Source: a bacterium (GTDB lineage Bacteria > Margulisbacteria > Marinamargulisbacteria > JAHFDA01). Taken from it: DNA of 32,869 bases. The translations under genes and the position numbers were made by a program. Where the stretch lies: NCBI GenBank assembly GCA_023249225.1, contig JAHFDA010000032.1:1-32869 (forward strand), given 5' to 3'. Positions 32,834-32,869 of this stretch are shown in pieces. Under the pieces are notes generated by a model. The model had not been told where the DNA came from. It worked only from the letters and a program-made list of their open reading frames with translations, and did not search any database. How positions within the stretch are numbered: the first letter of the stretch is position 1; the number at the start of each line of letters is the position of its first letter.

Positions 32834-32869
32834 TCGGTATAATCGTCAAGTGTCCAGGACAAGCAAAAG

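Overview
This window looks like a chromosomal segment of an uncultured Gram-negative bacterium, probably a deltaproteobacterial or Bdellovibrionota-like lineage. That placement is an inference from gene style, moderate GC, a Liv-type transporter and abundant dispersed palindromic repeats; no rRNA or taxonomic marker is present. No tRNA, rRNA or CRISPR array was seen.

Left part (1-6.4 kb): ordinary and accessory genes. Two AAA+ ATPases of the AAA_14/DUF4143 type (1-822 minus, cut by the window edge; 5085-6407 plus) bracket a tight livHMGF operon (910-4265) for branched-chain amino-acid uptake, which lacks a substrate-binding protein here. An AHSA1/SRPBCC-like gene follows (4284-4748 minus), then a frameshifted RelE/ParE toxin remnant and a palindromic promoter region in front of the second ATPase.

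Right part (6.5-32.6 kb): the striking feature is 14 co-oriented minus-strand genes, mostly without a recognisable family, many overlapping by 1-8 nt. In transcription order they encode a 107-aa small protein, a 1182-aa acidic protein with EF-hand-like loops and a histone-H1-like basic tail, a GT2 glycosyltransferase with a TPR-like tail, three helical or coiled-coil proteins (240, 88 and 560 aa), then 239-, 466-, 90- and 83-aa proteins, a giant 3323-aa protein, and 167-, 488- and 375-aa proteins. No classical signal peptide is visible. The giant protein starts with TTG behind a strong ribosome binding site, has a Ser/Thr-rich N terminus, a fourfold degenerate helical module with hydrophobic hairpins, and a 442-codon tandem duplication. 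The best guess is a secreted or surface multiprotein system built around a giant membrane-inserting protein, perhaps like type III translocators. This is inference: no secretion apparatus gene lies in the window.

The cluster is split at 22.7-24.8 kb by a plus-strand ROK-family gene with a degenerate phosphate-binding motif and by a repeat-rich island. The island holds a DUF559 endonuclease-like gene between 63-64 bp inverted repeats, a truncated four-helix-bundle (S23) gene, and GCAGAAG-type repeats at both ends. Palindromic REP/BIME-like elements lie at 19.8-20.0 kb and 32.66-32.83 kb, and a different hairpin repeat at 28.63-28.68 kb.
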